From a virus, in the IMG/VR virus record IMGVR_UViG_3300014050_000108, positions 1 to 28,793 of that record: a stretch of DNA of 28,793 nt; one strand, given 5' to 3'. A program made the position numbers and the translations under genes. The notes under the pieces are model-generated. The model was not told where the DNA came from. It saw only the letters and a list, made by a program, of their open reading frames with translations, and made no database searches. Shown piece by piece: positions 27,665 through 28,793 of this stretch. Position 1 is the first letter of the stretch; each line of letters begins with the position of its first letter.

Positions 27665-27692
27665 ATTCTACTATACTTTTAATTTAATTCAA
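27665..27692 (-). promoter_or_regulatory. Early promoter, leaderless type
   Basis: TTGAAT, 16 bp, TAGAAT; 6 nt (TATCAT) to the ATG at 27658. Its -35 box lies within the last codons of the upstream 113-residue gene. Confidence 0.75.
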
Positions 27693-28025
27693 GACAAAAA
27701 TATCACGATTAATCACACCAACCCACTTTGCTTTATATACAGGCTCTAATGTATCAGCATAAACAAAACTATTAAACTTATAAGGATTATAGGTAACTCT
27801 GCGTTCAGTTTGATCCACAGGCCAACCATCGTCTGGTGTGCCACAAACAAAAGCATGAACATTCTTTCTTTGTTCACGAAGAACCCTGGAGCGACCTGCT
27901 TGACTGACTCTAAACTCTACATCACGAAGAAAAAATTCTGTGCTATGCTCTAATACTTTTCCACGAAACATAATAGAAAGACAATGTTTATGTAAATTAT
28001 AATATACTTTATGCTTTGCTTTCAT
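27684..28025 (-). CDS. Unknown 113-residue protein
   Basis: A basic protein of 113 residues with strands HKVYYNLHKHCLSIMFRGKV and LEHSTEFFLRDVEFRVSQAG, a central GRSRVLREQRKNVHAFVCG, and the end YKAKWVGVINRDIFVLN. The first part is a good match to a small beta-barrel. I recall similar small phage proteins with this Arg-rich centre but no function. It has a leaderless promoter with a palindrome at -53. Confidence 0.6.
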   Translation of the reverse strand: MKAKHKVYYNLHKHCLSIMFRGKVLEHSTEFFLRDVEFRVSQAGRSRVLREQRKNVHAFVCGTPDDGWPVDQTERRVTYNPYKFNSFVYADTLEPVYKAKWVGVINRDIFVLN

Positions 28026-28031
28026 CTCATA

Positions 28032-28059
28032 ACTATAACATAAATAATATAAATGTCAA
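28032..28059 (-). promoter_or_regulatory. Early promoter, leaderless type
   Basis: TTGACA, 16 bp, TATAGT; 6 nt (TATGAG) to the ATG at 28025. One of the best matches. Confidence 0.85.
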
Positions 28060-28063
28060 GGAT

Positions 28064-28140
28064 TGTAAACCTTTGATAGATAACGAGTTACAAAAGCGGG
28101 GTCCCCCGCGCCGTAAACCCTTGATACTCAACGACTTACG
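28064..28140. repeat. Paired 29-bp palindromes (pair 9)
   Basis: Left copy 28064-28092, right copy 28112-28140, centres 48 bp apart, spacer AAAGCGGGGTCCCCCGCGC, itself able to fold (GCGGGG/CCCCGC). The left centre is 53 bp before the ATG at 28025. The right copy lies between this promoter and the terminator of the DUF932-like gene. Confidence 0.75.
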
Positions 28141-28148
28141 CATGTCAA

Positions 28149-28190
28149 GAAAAAAGCAAAAAGAATGCGAGAGGATTAACCCCTCGCATC
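28149..28190 (-). terminator. Intrinsic terminator after the DUF932-like gene
   Basis: Minus-strand hairpin GGATGCGAG-GGG / CC-TCTCGCAT around a TTAA loop (stem arms 28183-28189 and 28165-28171) followed by TCTTTTTGCTTTTTT, a good T-tract. Confidence 0.85.
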
Positions 28191-28211
28191 CTGTTAAAGT
28201 TTCGTTTTAGT

Positions 28212-28793
28212 TTAGGCGACCAGTTTCAAGAGGTCTTCGTCACGGGTTTTGCCCGAGAAGACTTTGAGCAAGTCAGTGCTGATACGCTCGCTATACTCAT
28301 AGCGCTCGTCTGCAACATTGCGAGTCAGGAACTGAGTCGAAGCGTTGTACAAGTTGTACAAGTTGCGGTCAGTATCTTCCTCGTAAGAAGGGTTGCGCCA
28401 AACTGCTTCGATGCCTTCACGCACCTTGGCAGAGATAACGTCCTTCTCTTCCAACTTGGTGAGCAAGGTCAAGCCCTGCTCGTTAGTGATAGCCTTCTGA
28501 GCCAACCTGTTAAAGATTGCCACAGAGGTATCAACGCTAGCCACAGCATTTGCCAATGCATCACCAATGAAATCCAGATTCACGGCGAGCGTGTGGCGCT
28601 TCGTCATGCTGAACTCCTTGGTCAACGATTTCATACCGTTTGTGCAAATCAAACGGAGGAAACCGAGGGTGAGAGAAACACGACTGGAGCGGTCATAACT
28701 GTTGTTAACAGTCAACCGCAAACCAAGAATGTCTCCCTTGGCACGTTTGCCCACTGGCTTCAATTCAGTCTTGAAGTCAGCGAAGTCATAGCA
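28212..28793 (-). CDS. DUF932-like protein, N-terminus beyond window
   Basis: At least 194 residues, open to the window edge at its 5' end, so incomplete. The visible part begins YDFADFKTELKPVG and continues LGLRLTVNNSYDRSSRVSLT, LGFLRLICTNGM and KRHT, then a helical domain ending in KVFSGKTRDEDLLKLVA. NSYDxSxxVxxxxGxLRxxCxNGM is the central pattern of the DUF932 family of phage and plasmid proteins. The activity of the family is not established. It ends in a strong terminator, so it is the end of a unit that begins outside. Codons are more GC-rich than in the structural half. Confidence 0.75.
   Translation of the reverse strand, partial: CYDFADFKTELKPVGKRAKGDILGLRLTVNNSYDRSSRVSLTLGFLRLICTNGMKSLTKEFSMTKRHTLAVNLDFIGDALANAVASVDTSVAIFNRLAQKAITNEQGLTLLTKLEEKDVISAKVREGIEAVWRNPSYEEDTDRNLYNLYNASTQFLTRNVADERYEYSERISTDLLKVFSGKTRDEDLLKLVA

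Noticed and set aside
18172-28140. Repeat-spacer-repeat units of 29-bp repeats with 18-20-bp spacers, as in mini-CRISPR arrays
   Set aside because: Repeats are degenerate, never more than two in a row, spacers are too short and related to each other, and no cas gene is present.

Overview
The window is part of the genome of a tailed double-stranded DNA phage (Caudoviricetes): it carries the large terminase subunit, a portal, fibre-like and other virion proteins, a PhoH-type ATPase, an archaeo-eukaryotic-type primase domain, a peptidoglycan hydrolase, an ArdC-like anti-restriction protein, seven tRNA genes and many tiny orphan genes. It is AT-rich, most strongly in the structural half. The host cannot be named from the sequence. 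The early promoters are sigma70-like and nearly all appear to give leaderless mRNAs, so the host probably translates leaderless transcripts well.

Region 1 (1-16404, almost all on the minus strand) is the late and structural half. Read in its transcription direction it runs: two small membrane proteins, an HNH endonuclease, a primase-like domain, a nucleotidyltransferase-fold protein, a Cys/His peptidase-like protein, a coiled-coil membrane protein, PhoH, two virion proteins, a zinc ribbon, a sigma-factor-like protein with a cysteine-rich insert, an unknown helical protein, an ERCC4/XPF-type nuclease, TerL, portal, and three fibre or beta-helix proteins, the last cut by the window edge. Two genes (11995-12922) run the other way. 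Many genes overlap as ATGA. Where an intergenic gap exists, a GTGTAAY element tends to sit just before the start codon, in four cases exactly 7 nt before ATG; it is a candidate late promoter element.

Region 2 (16405-16735) is a gene-free divergent control region with three copies of a G-run followed by TATATAA.

Region 3 (16736-28793) is the early and accessory half: short genes on the plus strand to 21119, then mostly on the minus strand, with tRNAs Thr, Glu, Lys, Arg, Met and two whose anticodons (UAA, UAU) do not fit their variable-arm class. It carries the main unexplained system. At least 20 promoters share one layout, TTGACA-like, 16 bp, TAnnnT; in 18 of them the ATG begins 6-7 nt after the -10 box. 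A degenerate 29-bp palindrome (outer arms TGTAAnTCn and nGAnTTACA, centre TTGATnATCAA) is present in about 22 copies. Nine times it is paired, with 47-49 bp between centres and an 18-20 bp spacer that is usually GC-rich. At eleven early promoters a palindrome centre lies at about -53 or -63, one helical turn apart. This looks like a phage-wide early regulon with a dedicated DNA-binding protein not identified here.
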